Below, piece by piece: positions 49,017 through 58,686 of a stretch of DNA of 64,000 nucleotides. The stretch spans positions 1-64,000 of the forward strand of contig OMXX01000001.1 in assembly GCA_900315105.1 (NCBI GenBank). The letters run 5' to 3'. This DNA comes from an uncultured Prevotellaceae bacterium (GTDB lineage Bacteria > Bacteroidota > Bacteroidia > Bacteroidales > Bacteroidaceae). Under the pieces are notes generated by a model, which saw only the letters and a list, made by a program, of their open reading frames with translations, ran no database searches and was not told the DNA's origin. Position 1 is the stretch's first letter; each line of letters opens with the position of its first letter. The position numbers and the translations under genes are program-made.

Positions 49017-50438
49017 TCATAGAGCGGCTTTCTTGAGGAGTTCAATACCAAGATTTGATGATTTCTTCTTGCTTCTATGACCTCCTGTGTTGGCTAACAG
49101 ATTTTCCAACATGGGTAGCATGCGATTGAGGTTGCCATACTGAATCATAAAATTCCAGAATGGCTCAAACTTCTTCCAGCCACCCATATAGAACAGATGA
49201 GCCAACTGCTGTTTGAAGTTGTCATGACCAAAGCTTGCCTTGAAGATGTTATTCCACGAATAGAACTCACGATAGGCCCAGTCGTAACCTTGTTTTAATT
49301 CTTCTGCCGTCAGGCCAACAGTTTTGTAAACAACTGTTCGGGTATCATACTTGCTCCAATCGTAAGATGTAATACGGCCATCTCGTTCCATTTGTTGAAA
49401 AAGACGTGTACCCGGATAAGGAGTGAGAATGTGGAAAGTGGCAGTTGTTATACTATGTTCGATACCCCAATCAACAGTTCTGCGGAATACATCTTTGTCA
49501 TCGTGGTCAAGACCGAAAACAAAGCTGCCGTTAATCATGATGCCAAGACTATGCAGTCGTTCCACAGCAGCCACATAGTCTTTTGATAGATTCTGCAATT
49601 TGTTGCTTGAGCGAAGGTTCTCCGGGGAAAATGTCTCGAAACCAAGAAACAAACTGCGTAAGCCTGCCTCTGCAGCCTTCTCTATCAGGTTGCCGTTTAA
49701 TACAGAAGCAACTGTAGCTGCACTTTGGAACACTCTGCCCATACCACGCATTCCTTCGAACAGCTCGGATGCAAAACGGGGATTGCCCAATAAATGGTCA
49801 TCAAGGAAATAAAGATGTCTGCCAGGAAGCCTGTCAATCTCTGTTAAAGCTTCGTCCACCTTCTGGGTATAAAACGATTTGCCCTCACCGTAAAAAGCAT
49901 CTTTATAGCAGAAATCACAATGATGTGGACAACCTCGTGATACTACAAGTGAATTGGGAACGAAATACTTTTCCCTCTTTATGAGGTCACGACGAACAGG
50001 AGGGATGTTCTCTATACTCCTCCAACTTGCCACATATCTTTTTTGAGGATGACCTTCACGCAAATCCTTGATAAAGCGTGGAAAAGCCTCTTCTCCTGGG
50101 CCTAAAAGTATGGTATCGGCATGTTGTGCTGCTTCATCAGGGAGGCTGGTAACGTGAAGACCGCCCATTGCCACATGCACCCCTCTTTGGCGATAATTGT
50201 CAGCTATCTTATATGCTCTATATGCATTGGTGATATATACTTGGATACAGACTAAATCGGGTGTGTCATCCAATGTCAGCTTCTCCACATGCTGATCCTG
50301 AATCTCCACATCGTCATCATCCGAGAAATATGCTGCGAGTGTAGCCAATCCCAAAGGTGGAAATAGCGAATATTTTATTGGTCGCCAATAAGGACTTTCT
50401 GCTTCCTGCAATGCAGGCAGTATCATTTTAACTCTCAT
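49017..50438 (-). CDS. B12-binding radical SAM protein
   Basis: A 473-residue protein with an N-terminal B12-binding-like domain ('GLATLAAYFSDDDDVEI', 'HADTILLGPGEEAFPRFI', about residues 1-130) and a radical SAM domain with 'SRGCPHHCDFCYKD' (about 170-183, C-x3-C-x2-C). The C-terminal part (about 380-470) is unassigned. Related proteins modify tetrapyrroles or lipids or make unusual C-methyl groups. The substrate is unknown. The gene starts 10 bp after the DUF5687 permease gene. Confidence 0.88.
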   Translation of the reverse strand: MRVKMILPALQEAESPYWRPIKYSLFPPLGLATLAAYFSDDDDVEIQDQHVEKLTLDDTPDLVCIQVYITNAYRAYKIADNYRQRGVHVAMGGLHVTSLPDEAAQHADTILLGPGEEAFPRFIKDLREGHPQKRYVASWRSIENIPPVRRDLIKREKYFVPNSLVVSRGCPHHCDFCYKDAFYGEGKSFYTQKVDEALTEIDRLPGRHLYFLDDHLLGNPRFASELFEGMRGMGRVFQSAATVASVLNGNLIEKAAEAGLRSLFLGFETFSPENLRSSNKLQNLSKDYVAAVERLHSLGIMINGSFVFGLDHDDKDVFRRTVDWGIEHSITTATFHILTPYPGTRLFQQMERDGRITSYDWSKYDTRTVVYKTVGLTAEELKQGYDWAYREFYSWNNIFKASFGHDNFKQQLAHLFYMGGWKKFEPFWNFMIQYGNLNRMLPMLENLLANTGGHRSKKKSSNLGIELLKKAAL

Positions 50439-50448
50439 TCCACCACAC

Positions 50449-51975
50449 CTATCTTGTAGCCATCATTGCCTCGATGTTCTCGTATTTACGCTCGTTGAGG
50501 CGCTTGTAGATGTTGCCGAGCCATAGGCGGTGGGTGCCGATGAATGTGAGGCCGATGACAAGGAGGATGATGTAGGCGGTGTTCTCGGATGCAAAGACCA
50601 TGAATATCTTGACAAGAAGAAGGGGCATGGTGAAGGCGAGTACCTCGATGAGTATCATGATCCAACTGTTCTCTACCATTGTCCTGCCTATGAACTTCTG
50701 GTTGAGCGGGGCTGTCTGCTTGTTATATACGGCGAGCTGCATGAACAGGAAGTTGCCTACGCCTGCCGTGAATGCCATGTAGGAGAAGAGCATGAGCAGA
50801 CTTGCCTTTCCCATGATGACCATCGGTATCATCAGGATGAACGGGAACAGGAGTATGGCGCTGTAGAAATAGAACTTGGCGGTGAGTAGTTTCTCGATGG
50901 CATGGTGCCCCATCATCAGACGCTCGATGTAGTTGCCCTCGTATGTCATGATGCGCAGCAGCATCATGGCTCCGTAGATTGAGAAGTTGTATATCAGCCA
51001 GAAACGCACCATTCCGAGGTCGTCATATACGGAGCTGAATGAGCATACGAGACTGAGCATCAGTACTATTACGTTGGATGAGATAAAGGTTTTGCGCACG
51101 TTCTTGTTTCGGCGTATGGAGAACATTTCCAGACGTAGGAACTCGCCTATTATTCCCCATTCGTTGAGGAACTTGAAGCTCTGCTTCGTGCTTACCTTCA
51201 TTGCCTTTTCCTCGCGTGAGAGCTCTGCATATACGAGCTTGTGCTGTAGGCGTCGGTTTATGGCTGTCACGATGCCGAGGATGACGAGCATTGAGCACCA
51301 TGCAATGATATTGCCCTTGCATATCCAACCGCCAAGATGGGCATAGCCGCGGAAGAGGTGTTCGAAGTTCACGGTTAGCGTCCAGTCGGCATTGAAGAAG
51401 AGCGGGGATGCCACGAGTGCCAGTATTGGGATTATTCCTATCCAGTACAGCATGTTATGGCTTACGAGGGTTCGGAATATGGAATATGCCTGCGAGATGA
51501 TCAGTTCGATGACATAGAAGCCTAAGAGGAACAATATGGTTAGACCTATGCCTTCTGCGAATACGACAGCCATGAGTGCGAATGGCACATAGAGGAACAG
51601 CATGACCAGATTGCCGTAGGATAGCAATGAGCGGATGATGAAGAAGTCGATGCACGTATATCGCGGGATAGGGAGCAGCACGTATGGCTTAACCTGCTGC
51701 GACGGTGTCTGCTGGAGCATGAAGCGCGCGAAGAAGTCGAGCGTCATGGTGAAGGGCAGGAACGAGTACATGAACTCGTATGCCGTTGTGCTCTTCATGT
51801 CGGTGGCTATGAGTGCCAGGGAGATGGAGAAGCCTATGAGGTACATCACCAGAAGGCCTACCATGAGGTATGCCATGAACTTTGCCACCTTGCCTTGCGT
51901 CAGCATAGGTGAACGCTTTTCTGACAGTTTCTGGTGGTTACGGAGGATAGGGTAGAGTTGTTTAATTTTGAGCAT
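50449..51975 (-). CDS. DUF5687 family membrane protein
   Basis: A 508-residue multi-pass protein (about 12 hydrophobic segments) of the DUF5687 family, which resembles ABC-2 permeases and usually lies beside an ABC ATPase gene. No ATPase gene is adjacent here: the neighbours are a radical SAM gene and a hypothetical gene. It may depend on an ATPase encoded elsewhere. The family motif 'LLPIPRYTCIDFFIIRSLLS' is present near residue 97. Confidence 0.85.
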   Translation of the reverse strand: MLKIKQLYPILRNHQKLSEKRSPMLTQGKVAKFMAYLMVGLLVMYLIGFSISLALIATDMKSTTAYEFMYSFLPFTMTLDFFARFMLQQTPSQQVKPYVLLPIPRYTCIDFFIIRSLLSYGNLVMLFLYVPFALMAVVFAEGIGLTILFLLGFYVIELIISQAYSIFRTLVSHNMLYWIGIIPILALVASPLFFNADWTLTVNFEHLFRGYAHLGGWICKGNIIAWCSMLVILGIVTAINRRLQHKLVYAELSREEKAMKVSTKQSFKFLNEWGIIGEFLRLEMFSIRRNKNVRKTFISSNVIVLMLSLVCSFSSVYDDLGMVRFWLIYNFSIYGAMMLLRIMTYEGNYIERLMMGHHAIEKLLTAKFYFYSAILLFPFILMIPMVIMGKASLLMLFSYMAFTAGVGNFLFMQLAVYNKQTAPLNQKFIGRTMVENSWIMILIEVLAFTMPLLLVKIFMVFASENTAYIILLVIGLTFIGTHRLWLGNIYKRLNERKYENIEAMMATR

Positions 51976-51997
51976 AAAAGCCTATATAACTAACTAC

Positions 51998-52175
51998 AGC
52001 CCCTCACCCGCCCTGCGGGCACCCTCTCCCCAAGGGGCGAGGGGGATGTTACCTTTTTATCGTTATAGGGATTTCTCTTTGAGGGAACATTATTCGCGAG
52101 CTCATCAGCTTCGCAGTTTCTAACTTTTTCCTCGCCCCTTGGGGAGAGGATGCCCGTAGGGCAGGTGAGGGGCTG
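51998..52175. repeat. inverted pair of a 46-bp GC-rich element
   Basis: Copies 51998-52043 and 52130-52175 are inverted complements with three mismatches. The spacer is 86 bp. It is a second sequence family, distinct from the 39-bp element, with CCCCTCACCYGCCCT at the ends. Confidence 0.9.
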
Positions 52176-52186
52176 TTTGGTTTGTC

Positions 52187-52909
52187 TTATTCTTCTATAT
52201 CAGTAATTCTTGTCTTGAAATTTAGCAGGTGATAGCTTGAGGTCTCGATGAATGCGAGGTTCAGCCTTGAAGCACGTCGGAACTTGTGCTGCGGGTTGAA
52301 GGCATTGTCGAGAAGACGTTCATAGTGTATGAGCGGTTTCTTGTATGTCCTTGTCATGAACTCCAGTTCCTCGGTCTCGAAATCGAAGAGCTCGATGAGC
52401 ATGTGGCCGATGAATGAGGCTGCCTGTGCTATGCCGAGACGGTGAATCCATTGGTTGAGCTTCACGAAGTCCACGCGGTTGCCTTTGTTCCTTAGATACT
52501 CGCCAACTGCAATGATACCGCATAATGACATGTCTCTCGTGATGATGAGGTCTATGTTTGCGACGAGGAGATGCAGGAAGTCGAGCGTCTCTGTGCTGCA
52601 GTCGATGTTATGCTTCTCCTGCTCGCTTATCTTACGGTAGCGGCGTGCGGACAGGAATCCGTAGAGGGCGGTGTCAGAATACTCGAACCTTTCCTTCGGC
52701 GTCGGGATGTTGATGTCGGAGGGTAGGCGAGGGTCGTCCTTCAATAGCTGTGCCCCTGCCACTATATAACCGTGGATGCCAAGTTTCTTTGCGGTAGCCA
52801 CGAGTTTGTTCCACTTGAAACTGGACATGGGTTTCAGAGGCTCGTCAGTAATGCCGAACGCTCCTGCACGAAGCAGTATGGTGAAGTTTTCCTGGATTGT
52901 AGGGAACAT
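52187..52909 (-). CDS. hypothetical protein, nucleotidyltransferase-5-like region
   Basis: A 240-residue cytoplasmic protein. The N-terminal part ('FTILLRAGAFG', 'FKWNKLVATAKKLGIHGYI') resembles the start of Pfam NTP_transf_5-type proteins, but I see no clear GS-x-D nucleotidyltransferase motif. It has many His and Trp residues in the middle. The gene sits between two inverted-repeat pairs. Function cannot be named. Confidence 0.65.
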   Translation of the reverse strand: MFPTIQENFTILLRAGAFGITDEPLKPMSSFKWNKLVATAKKLGIHGYIVAGAQLLKDDPRLPSDINIPTPKERFEYSDTALYGFLSARRYRKISEQEKHNIDCSTETLDFLHLLVANIDLIITRDMSLCGIIAVGEYLRNKGNRVDFVKLNQWIHRLGIAQAASFIGHMLIELFDFETEELEFMTRTYKKPLIHYERLLDNAFNPQHKFRRASRLNLAFIETSSYHLLNFKTRITDIEE

Positions 52910-52925
52910 AAGAGAGTAAATTAAA

Positions 52926-53098
52926 GCCCCTCACCCGCCCTGCGGGCACCCTCTCCCCCAAGGGCGAGGTGGGAGTTACCTTTGTCCGCTAAGGGGCGTG
53001 ATTGGAAGTTCTATCTTTTTCCTCGCCCCTTGGGGAAGTCGGAGATTGAGTATCTCCGAGTATGTGCCAGAGGATGCCCATAGGGCAGGTGAGGGGCC
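52926..53098. repeat. inverted pair of the 46-bp element, one copy interrupted
   Basis: The left copy is at 52926-52970. The right copy (53021-53098) is split by about 33 bp (53037-53070) containing CGGAGAT-TGAGT-ATCTCCG, a small palindrome. The two halves otherwise match. Confidence 0.8.
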
Positions 53099-53099
53099 G

Positions 53100-54347
53100 T
53101 TACTTTTTCGATATGATGTAAATCAAAGCACCGATACCGAGGAGGACAGGGTAGTAGAGATACTCTATGATGTTGATAGGATTGACGGCTGCAAGTCCGC
53201 TTGCTATCAGTATCTGGGCTCCGTAGGGTAGAAGTCCCTGTGTGGCGCATGAGAATGTGTCGAGGATGGATGCTGCACGCTTCGGCTTAACACCGAAACG
53301 GGTGGCTATATCCTTGGCTATACTGCCCACGGTGATTATTGCCACGGTGTTGTTGGCTGTGCATACGTTGACAAGCGAAACAAGGATTCCGATTGAAAGT
53401 TCTGCTCCACGGCGACCATTGACCAAGCGTGTTATCTTATTGATGATAAACACGATACCACCGTTCTCCTTAATCAATTCAAGAAGTCCGCCTGCCATCA
53501 TCGTGACAATGATCAGCTCGCCCATGGAGATGATGCCGTCGCCCATGCTTGCAAACCATGACATGAAGTCGTAGTTACCGGAAATCATTCCTATGATGCC
53601 GGTTAGGAGTATGCCTATTGAAAGCACCATGAGTACGTTCAAACCATAAAGAGCGATGACCAGAACGAAGAGATATGGGATGATTTTGATAATCTCCACA
53701 TCGGGAATGGTGCTCGGTGCGCTTGTATTCCTTCCCATCACCATGTAGATGATGAAGGTGATAAAGGCGATAGGAGCCACGATGCGTATGTTCGCCTTGA
53801 ACTTATCGCTCATCTTGCAGCCCTGTGTCTGGGTGGCAACTACTGTTGTGTCGCTTATGAATGACAGGTTATCTCCGAAGAAAGAGCCGCCCACGACGAT
53901 GGCAGTTAGTAACGCCACGCTTGAGCCTGTGGAATGGGCTATGCCCACGGCGATAGGTGTCAGGGCTGCGATGGTGCCTACGCTTGTTCCCACGCTCAGG
54001 GATATGAAGCATGCTGCGAGGAACAGTCCGCCAAGCAGCATATTGGCAGGAAGTATGGACAGGGTGAGATTAACGGTTGCGTCAATGCTGCCCATATCCT
54101 TTGCCGACTTTGCAAACGCACCTGCAAGCACGAATATCCATATCATGAGCATCATGTTCTTCTGTCCGGCGCCGCGACTGAATGTCTCTATGCGCTTTTC
54201 CAATGACATGCCTCGTGATATGGCTATGGCATAGATACTCGAAAGCATGAACGCCACGGTTATTGGTAGCTTGTAGAAATCACCCGCAATGATTGATGTT
54301 GCGAGATAGAGGACTACAAAGACGATTAAAGGAGATAACTGTATCAA
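53100..54347 (-). CDS. NhaC-family Na+/H+ antiporter
   Basis: A 415-residue protein with eleven to twelve helices of the NhaC type, including 'GSFFGDNLSFISDTTVVAT' and 'CATQGLLPYGAQIL'. It exchanges Na+ for H+ or moves organic anions. The best start appears to be TTG 54347 ('IQLSPLIVFVV' follows); no ATG is available close by, and the frame upstream runs through the 39-bp repeat. It stands alone between two repeat pairs. Confidence 0.88.
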   Translation of the reverse strand: MIQLSPLIVFVVLYLATSIIAGDFYKLPITVAFMLSSIYAIAISRGMSLEKRIETFSRGAGQKNMMLMIWIFVLAGAFAKSAKDMGSIDATVNLTLSILPANMLLGGLFLAACFISLSVGTSVGTIAALTPIAVGIAHSTGSSVALLTAIVVGGSFFGDNLSFISDTTVVATQTQGCKMSDKFKANIRIVAPIAFITFIIYMVMGRNTSAPSTIPDVEIIKIIPYLFVLVIALYGLNVLMVLSIGILLTGIIGMISGNYDFMSWFASMGDGIISMGELIIVTMMAGGLLELIKENGGIVFIINKITRLVNGRRGAELSIGILVSLVNVCTANNTVAIITVGSIAKDIATRFGVKPKRAASILDTFSCATQGLLPYGAQILIASGLAAVNPINIIEYLYYPVLLGIGALIYIISKK

Positions 54348-54357
54348 TGCAAATAAA

Positions 54358-54586
54358 GGCCTCTCCCCCCGCCCTCCCCCGTAGGGAGGGAGCCGGAAGG
54401 CGAAGACCTGTTAAATCAAAAGCCTAATCAATCCTTTTTCCCCATAGGTCGAAGGGTTTTACGACGAATCTCCCAAAGGGAAGGATGTTCGATTGTATAA
54501 TCGTGAAAGGCATGTTAATTATTAATGTTAATTGAAATAGGGGCACTCCGGCTCCCTCCCTACGGGGGAGGGCGGGGGGAGAGGCC
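54358..54586. repeat. inverted pair of the 39-bp GC-rich element
   Basis: Copies 54358-54396 and 54548-54586 are exact inverted complements and match the 39-bp element at 42675-42822 over their shared core. The spacer of 151 bp also holds a CCCAAAGGG palindrome (54471-54483). It lies upstream of the NhaC gene and after uxaA. Confidence 0.92.
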
Positions 54587-54591
54587 GCTAT

Positions 54592-56085
54592 TTATAACGT
54601 TACTCCATTCTTGAAGATTGAAATCTCGCTATATCCGTTCACCTCATTGCGTGCAGGTTCACCGCTTGCAACAGCAAGGATCTTGTCGATGAACTCAGGA
54701 ACGAGTTCCTTCATTGTCTTGCCGTCAACGAGTTGTCCGGCATTGAAGTCTATCCAGTTCTTCTTGCGGTTGTAGAGGTCTGTGTTCGTTGAAATCTTCA
54801 TCGTCGGGACGAAAGTGCCGAAAGGAGTTCCGCGACCAGTTGAGAAGAGTATGAGATGGCATCCTGCGGAAGCAAGTGCCGTGGCTGCTACGAGGTCATT
54901 GCCCGGAGCAGAGAGAAGGTTGAGACCCGGAGTCTGCAAGCGGTCGCCATATTCGAGTACGCCACTAACTGGAGCACGTCCGCATTTCTGCGTGCATCCG
55001 AGCGCCTTGTCCTCAAGAGTAGAGATACCTCCCGCCTTATTGCCCGGGGATGGATTCTCGCCAACGGGCTCACCATGCGAGAGGAAGTAGTTCTTGAAGT
55101 TATTGATAAGAGATACTGTCTGCTCGAATAGCTGACGGTTCTCGCAACGGTTCATTAGGATTGTCTCTGCACCGAACATCTCAGGTACCTCGGTAAGTAT
55201 GCTTGTGCCGCCCTGTGCAACGAGCCAGTCGGAGAACTCACCCTCAAGTGGATTGGCGGTAATGCCTGAGAAGCCATCGGAACCACCGCATTTGAGTCCT
55301 ACGCGGAGCTTACTTACTGGAACATCAACGCGCTTGTCCTCCTTGCATATCCCGTACATCTTACGGAGGATGTCCATGCAATATTCAACCTCGTCACCTT
55401 CAACCTTTTGTGTAACTACGAGTTGGATGCGCTCCTTGTCATAATCACCGAGCATAGCCATGAAGTCGTCTGGCTGATTGTTCTCGCATCCGAGGGAGAG
55501 AACGAGCACGGCACCTGCATTTGGATGAAGCACGATGTCACGAAGAATCTTGCGTGTAGCCTCGTGATCCTCTGAGAGCTGAGAGCAGCCGTAGTTATGA
55601 TGCCAGGCATGAACAGCATCAATGCCGTCGAGACGGGTTTCGGTTTCAAGACGTTTTGCCAACTGCTCTGCTATGCCGTTTACGCAGCCGACAGTCGGAA
55701 CAATCCATATCTCATTGCGTATGCCGACATCACCGTTCTTGCGGACATAGCCCTTGAATGTGCGGTTCTCAACAGGGATGTTGAGCTTCTCATCCACAGG
55801 ATTGTATGTATATTCGAGAGTTCCTGCGAGGTTGGTCTTGAGGTTGTTCTCGTTTACCCATTCTCCAGCCTTGAGATTCTTGGCTGCATGACCGATAGGG
55901 TAGCCGTACTTGATGATATCCTCACCTTCTTTCTTGTCGGTAAGAAGGACCTTGTGTCCGGCAGGAGTATCTTGTAACAGCTTTATCTCCTTGTCTCCGT
56001 CGGTTACTATCTCGCCAGCCTTCATAGCCCTGAGACATACAACCACCGAATCCGCAGGATTGATCTTAAGAAATGCCTGTTTCAT
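54592..56085 (-). CDS. uxaA: altronate dehydratase
   Basis: A 497-residue UxaA: N-terminal SAF domain (about 1-95), then the dehydratase part with Cys in 'HHNYGCSQL', 'SLGCENNQ', 'RVGLKCGGSDGFSG' and 'DKALGCTQKCGR'. It dehydrates D-altronate to 2-keto-3-deoxygluconate in galacturonate breakdown. It lies 5 bp after the LacI-type regulator gene, and the product is the substrate of the kdgK enzyme encoded divergently. uxaB and uxaC are not in the window. Confidence 0.95.
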   Translation of the reverse strand: MKQAFLKINPADSVVVCLRAMKAGEIVTDGDKEIKLLQDTPAGHKVLLTDKKEGEDIIKYGYPIGHAAKNLKAGEWVNENNLKTNLAGTLEYTYNPVDEKLNIPVENRTFKGYVRKNGDVGIRNEIWIVPTVGCVNGIAEQLAKRLETETRLDGIDAVHAWHHNYGCSQLSEDHEATRKILRDIVLHPNAGAVLVLSLGCENNQPDDFMAMLGDYDKERIQLVVTQKVEGDEVEYCMDILRKMYGICKEDKRVDVPVSKLRVGLKCGGSDGFSGITANPLEGEFSDWLVAQGGTSILTEVPEMFGAETILMNRCENRQLFEQTVSLINNFKNYFLSHGEPVGENPSPGNKAGGISTLEDKALGCTQKCGRAPVSGVLEYGDRLQTPGLNLLSAPGNDLVAATALASAGCHLILFSTGRGTPFGTFVPTMKISTNTDLYNRKKNWIDFNAGQLVDGKTMKELVPEFIDKILAVASGEPARNEVNGYSEISIFKNGVTL

Positions 56086-56090
56086 TCGCT

Positions 56091-57356
56091 TTAGATCTGC
56101 GTTCTTCTATAGAAATCAACGTTCTCCTTGAAAATGACCTCGATAGGCATATAGTTCACAGGATTTACGTTCTTCTTCAGGATGATAGCTCTTACAAGGG
56201 CATCAATGCTGTAATATCCCTGCATATATCCGTGCTGGGCGATGAGGAATGAGATACTGCCCTGACGCAGGCAGTTGGCATTCTTCTCTACCATATCGTA
56301 ACCCATGATCTGGACATTACGCAGATTGTTCTTCAGCAGATAGTCACCTACGAGGTGTGCCTTTGAATTGAGTGTCACGCAATGATGGACATCTTTGTTG
56401 TTGTCAAAGAAATTCTGCAGAATCTGTGTGTATTCCTTACGTGAAGACTCGTATGGAAGGTCAACCTCCACAATCTTGATTTCTGGGAAGTGGTCCTTCA
56501 TGTAGTGGCGGAAACCTACCTCACGGTTGTCTTGCTGCTTACTTGCAACGTGAACACCGTCGATTGTCTGCTTCATCAGCATGATTCTCTTTTCCTTTGA
56601 TGCAATCATCATAAGGAGTTTTGCAGCGAAAAATCCGCTGGCAAATGAGTCCTGTCCGTAGAATGCTAGTGGGCGTAGGTCAGGCATATAAGAGTCAAGC
56701 ATGATGAATGGAATGTTGAGCTCATGCAACTGATCTGTGAACCTACGTGTAACCTCCAACTTGGCAGGAACCACAACGACACCATCAGGTTGAGCTGCAA
56801 GGATTGCCTCATAGCACTCTTTGAAACTCTGCTCATCCTTACGTTTATAATAATACATGTGCGCGTGCACATTGAAATCACGTCGCACCTCGCAGGCATG
56901 GAGCTGTCCTTCCTCAACTTCCTCCCAGTAGGCTTCACTCTCGTGCTTTGGCATAAGGCAGTAGAAATTGTACTCCTTATTGTGGGCAAGGGCACTTGCA
57001 TACATGTTAGGCTCATAGTTCATTTCCTCGATGGCTTTCTGAACCTTTACCAATGCCTTTGGTGAAACATTAGGCCTGTTGTGCAGTACACGGTCAACGG
57101 TACCGACACTCACACCAGCCTTCTCTGCGATATCACGGATTGTGATACGCAGTGAACCAGTATTGTCGCGTTTACGTTGACGCTTGTTCTCCTGATTAGT
57201 TGACGCCTTCTTTGCAGACTTCGTCTTCTTTGTGCTTTTGTTCTTCTTTCCACTACCGTTTGTGGAACCTTTGGGACGTCCTACCTTTCTCTTTTCGGCA
57301 GCAGCCTCAATTGGCTGTTCGTCGTTGAGGTCGTTGATATCCATATTCTGTGACAT
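56091..57356 (-). CDS. LacI-family regulator with N-terminal AT-hook
   Basis: A 421-residue regulator. Residues 1-68 are a charged extension with an AT-hook (KRKVGRPKGS, residues 22-31) and Lys/Ser repeats. The LacI helix-turn-helix follows ('TIRDIAEKAGVSVGTVDRVL', about 71-90), then a periplasmic-binding-protein-like effector domain (about 130-410). The extension is not part of the classic LacI family. It probably controls uxaA, co-transcribed with it, and the divergent kdgK-eda genes. Promoter at 57398-57405. Confidence 0.93.
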   Translation of the reverse strand: MSQNMDINDLNDEQPIEAAAEKRKVGRPKGSTNGSGKKNKSTKKTKSAKKASTNQENKRQRKRDNTGSLRITIRDIAEKAGVSVGTVDRVLHNRPNVSPKALVKVQKAIEEMNYEPNMYASALAHNKEYNFYCLMPKHESEAYWEEVEEGQLHACEVRRDFNVHAHMYYYKRKDEQSFKECYEAILAAQPDGVVVVPAKLEVTRRFTDQLHELNIPFIMLDSYMPDLRPLAFYGQDSFASGFFAAKLLMMIASKEKRIMLMKQTIDGVHVASKQQDNREVGFRHYMKDHFPEIKIVEVDLPYESSRKEYTQILQNFFDNNKDVHHCVTLNSKAHLVGDYLLKNNLRNVQIMGYDMVEKNANCLRQGSISFLIAQHGYMQGYYSIDALVRAIILKKNVNPVNYMPIEVIFKENVDFYRRTQI

Positions 57357-57397
57357 TCCTTAAGTTGAAGGTGATTTAAGATTTAAAATTATGGGTG

Positions 57398-57405
57398 CAA
57401 AAATA
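57398..57405 (-). promoter_or_regulatory. -7 promoter element of the LacI-uxaA operon
   Basis: TATTTTTG on the minus strand, 42 bp before the start codon. Confidence 0.75.
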
Positions 57406-57510
57406 ATGAAAAAAAACGAATTGTGTGCATTAACAATTGAATTTTTTTATAAAAAACATGGAAAATGTGTATTTTTCCTCAAAATATTTCTTGCTTTCGT
57501 AAAAAAAACG

Positions 57511-57556
57511 TAATTTTGCACACGAAATCCGCGTTGTGGTCGCACAAAGTTTGCGG
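57511..57556 (+). promoter_or_regulatory. promoter of kdgK with nested palindrome, probable LacI operator
   Basis: The -7 element TAATTTTG (57511-57518) is followed by a nested palindrome: CCGC (57529-57532) with GCGG (57553-57556) around TTGTG-GTCG-CACAA (57534-57547). It lies within the first 40 nt of the transcript. It could be the operator of the LacI regulator or a leader hairpin. Confidence 0.65.
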
Positions 57557-57612
57557 AAAATATACTTTGGGAATTTTAAATCATAATACATAAATCAACT
57601 TCAAAATTAACT

Positions 57613-58635
57613 ATGGCAAAAGTAGTAACTTTGGGCGAAATCATGCTTCGTCTTTCTCCAAATGGTCAGGATCGTTTCATTCAGACGGACATTTTCCGTA
57701 TCATCCCGGGTGGTGGTGAGGCAAATGTAGCTATCAGTTGTGCCAATTACGGTCATGATGCTTATTTCGTAAGTAAGCTTCCTGAGCATGAGATTGGTCA
57801 GATTGCAGTAAACGCACTCCGTCGTTATGGCGTAAACACGAAGTATATTGCCCGTGGTGGTAATCGTGTCGGTCTTTACTATTGTGAGACAGGTGCTTCT
57901 ATGCGCCCATCAAAGGTTATCTACGATCGTGCTAACTCTGCCATTGCTGAGGCTAATCCAGAGGATTTCGACTTCGATGCAATCATGGAAGGCGCTGACT
58001 GGTTCCACTGGTCAGGTATCACTCCTGCTATCTCAGACAAGGCAGCAGAGCTTACAAAACTCGCTTGCGAAGCTGCAAAGCGTCATGGCGTAACTGTTTC
58101 TGTTGACCTCAACTTCCGTAAGAAGCTCTGGACTTCTGAGAAGGCAATCTCAATCATGCGTCCCCTTATGAAGTATGTTGACGTATGTATTGGCAATGAG
58201 GAGGATGCAGAGCTTTGTCTCGGTTTCAAGCCTGATGCTGATGTTGAAGGTGGTGAGACTAATGCTGCCGGCTATGAGGGTATCTTCAAGCAGATGAAGG
58301 AGACATTCGGCTTCAAGTATGTCGTTTCTACTCTCCGTGAGTCTTTCTCTGCAACACACAATGGCTGGAAGGCTCTTATCTACGATGGTAAGGAGTTCTA
58401 TCAGTCAAAGCGCTATGACGTAAATCCTATCATCGACCGTGTAGGTGGCGGTGACTCTTTCTCTGGCGGTCTTATCCATGGTCTTCTTACAAAGCCAAAT
58501 CAGGGTGAGGCTCTTGAGTTCGCTGTAGCTGCTTCTGCTCTCAAGCACACTATCAACGGTGACTTTAACCTCGTATCTGTTGCAGAGGTTGAGGCTCTTG
58601 CCGGTGGTTCTGCTAATGGTCGTGTACAGCGATAA
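57613..58635 (+). CDS. kdgK: 2-keto-3-deoxygluconate kinase, PfkB family
   Basis: A 340-residue PfkB-type kinase with the signature 'DRVGGGDSFSGGLIHGL' near residue 275 and 'GGGEANVAI' near residue 35. It phosphorylates KDG to KDPG. The next gene encodes the aldolase for KDPG, so the pair converts uxaA product to pyruvate and glyceraldehyde-3-phosphate. It ends in 'VQR', 3 bp before the repeat array region. Confidence 0.94.
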   Translation: MAKVVTLGEIMLRLSPNGQDRFIQTDIFRIIPGGGEANVAISCANYGHDAYFVSKLPEHEIGQIAVNALRRYGVNTKYIARGGNRVGLYYCETGASMRPSKVIYDRANSAIAEANPEDFDFDAIMEGADWFHWSGITPAISDKAAELTKLACEAAKRHGVTVSVDLNFRKKLWTSEKAISIMRPLMKYVDVCIGNEEDAELCLGFKPDADVEGGETNAAGYEGIFKQMKETFGFKYVVSTLRESFSATHNGWKALIYDGKEFYQSKRYDVNPIIDRVGGGDSFSGGLIHGLLTKPNQGEALEFAVAASALKHTINGDFNLVSVAEVEALAGGSANGRVQR

Positions 58636-58686
58636 AATCAATTAACAATTAATTAAACAGGCTCCACTTGCGTGGAGTTTAGGGAA

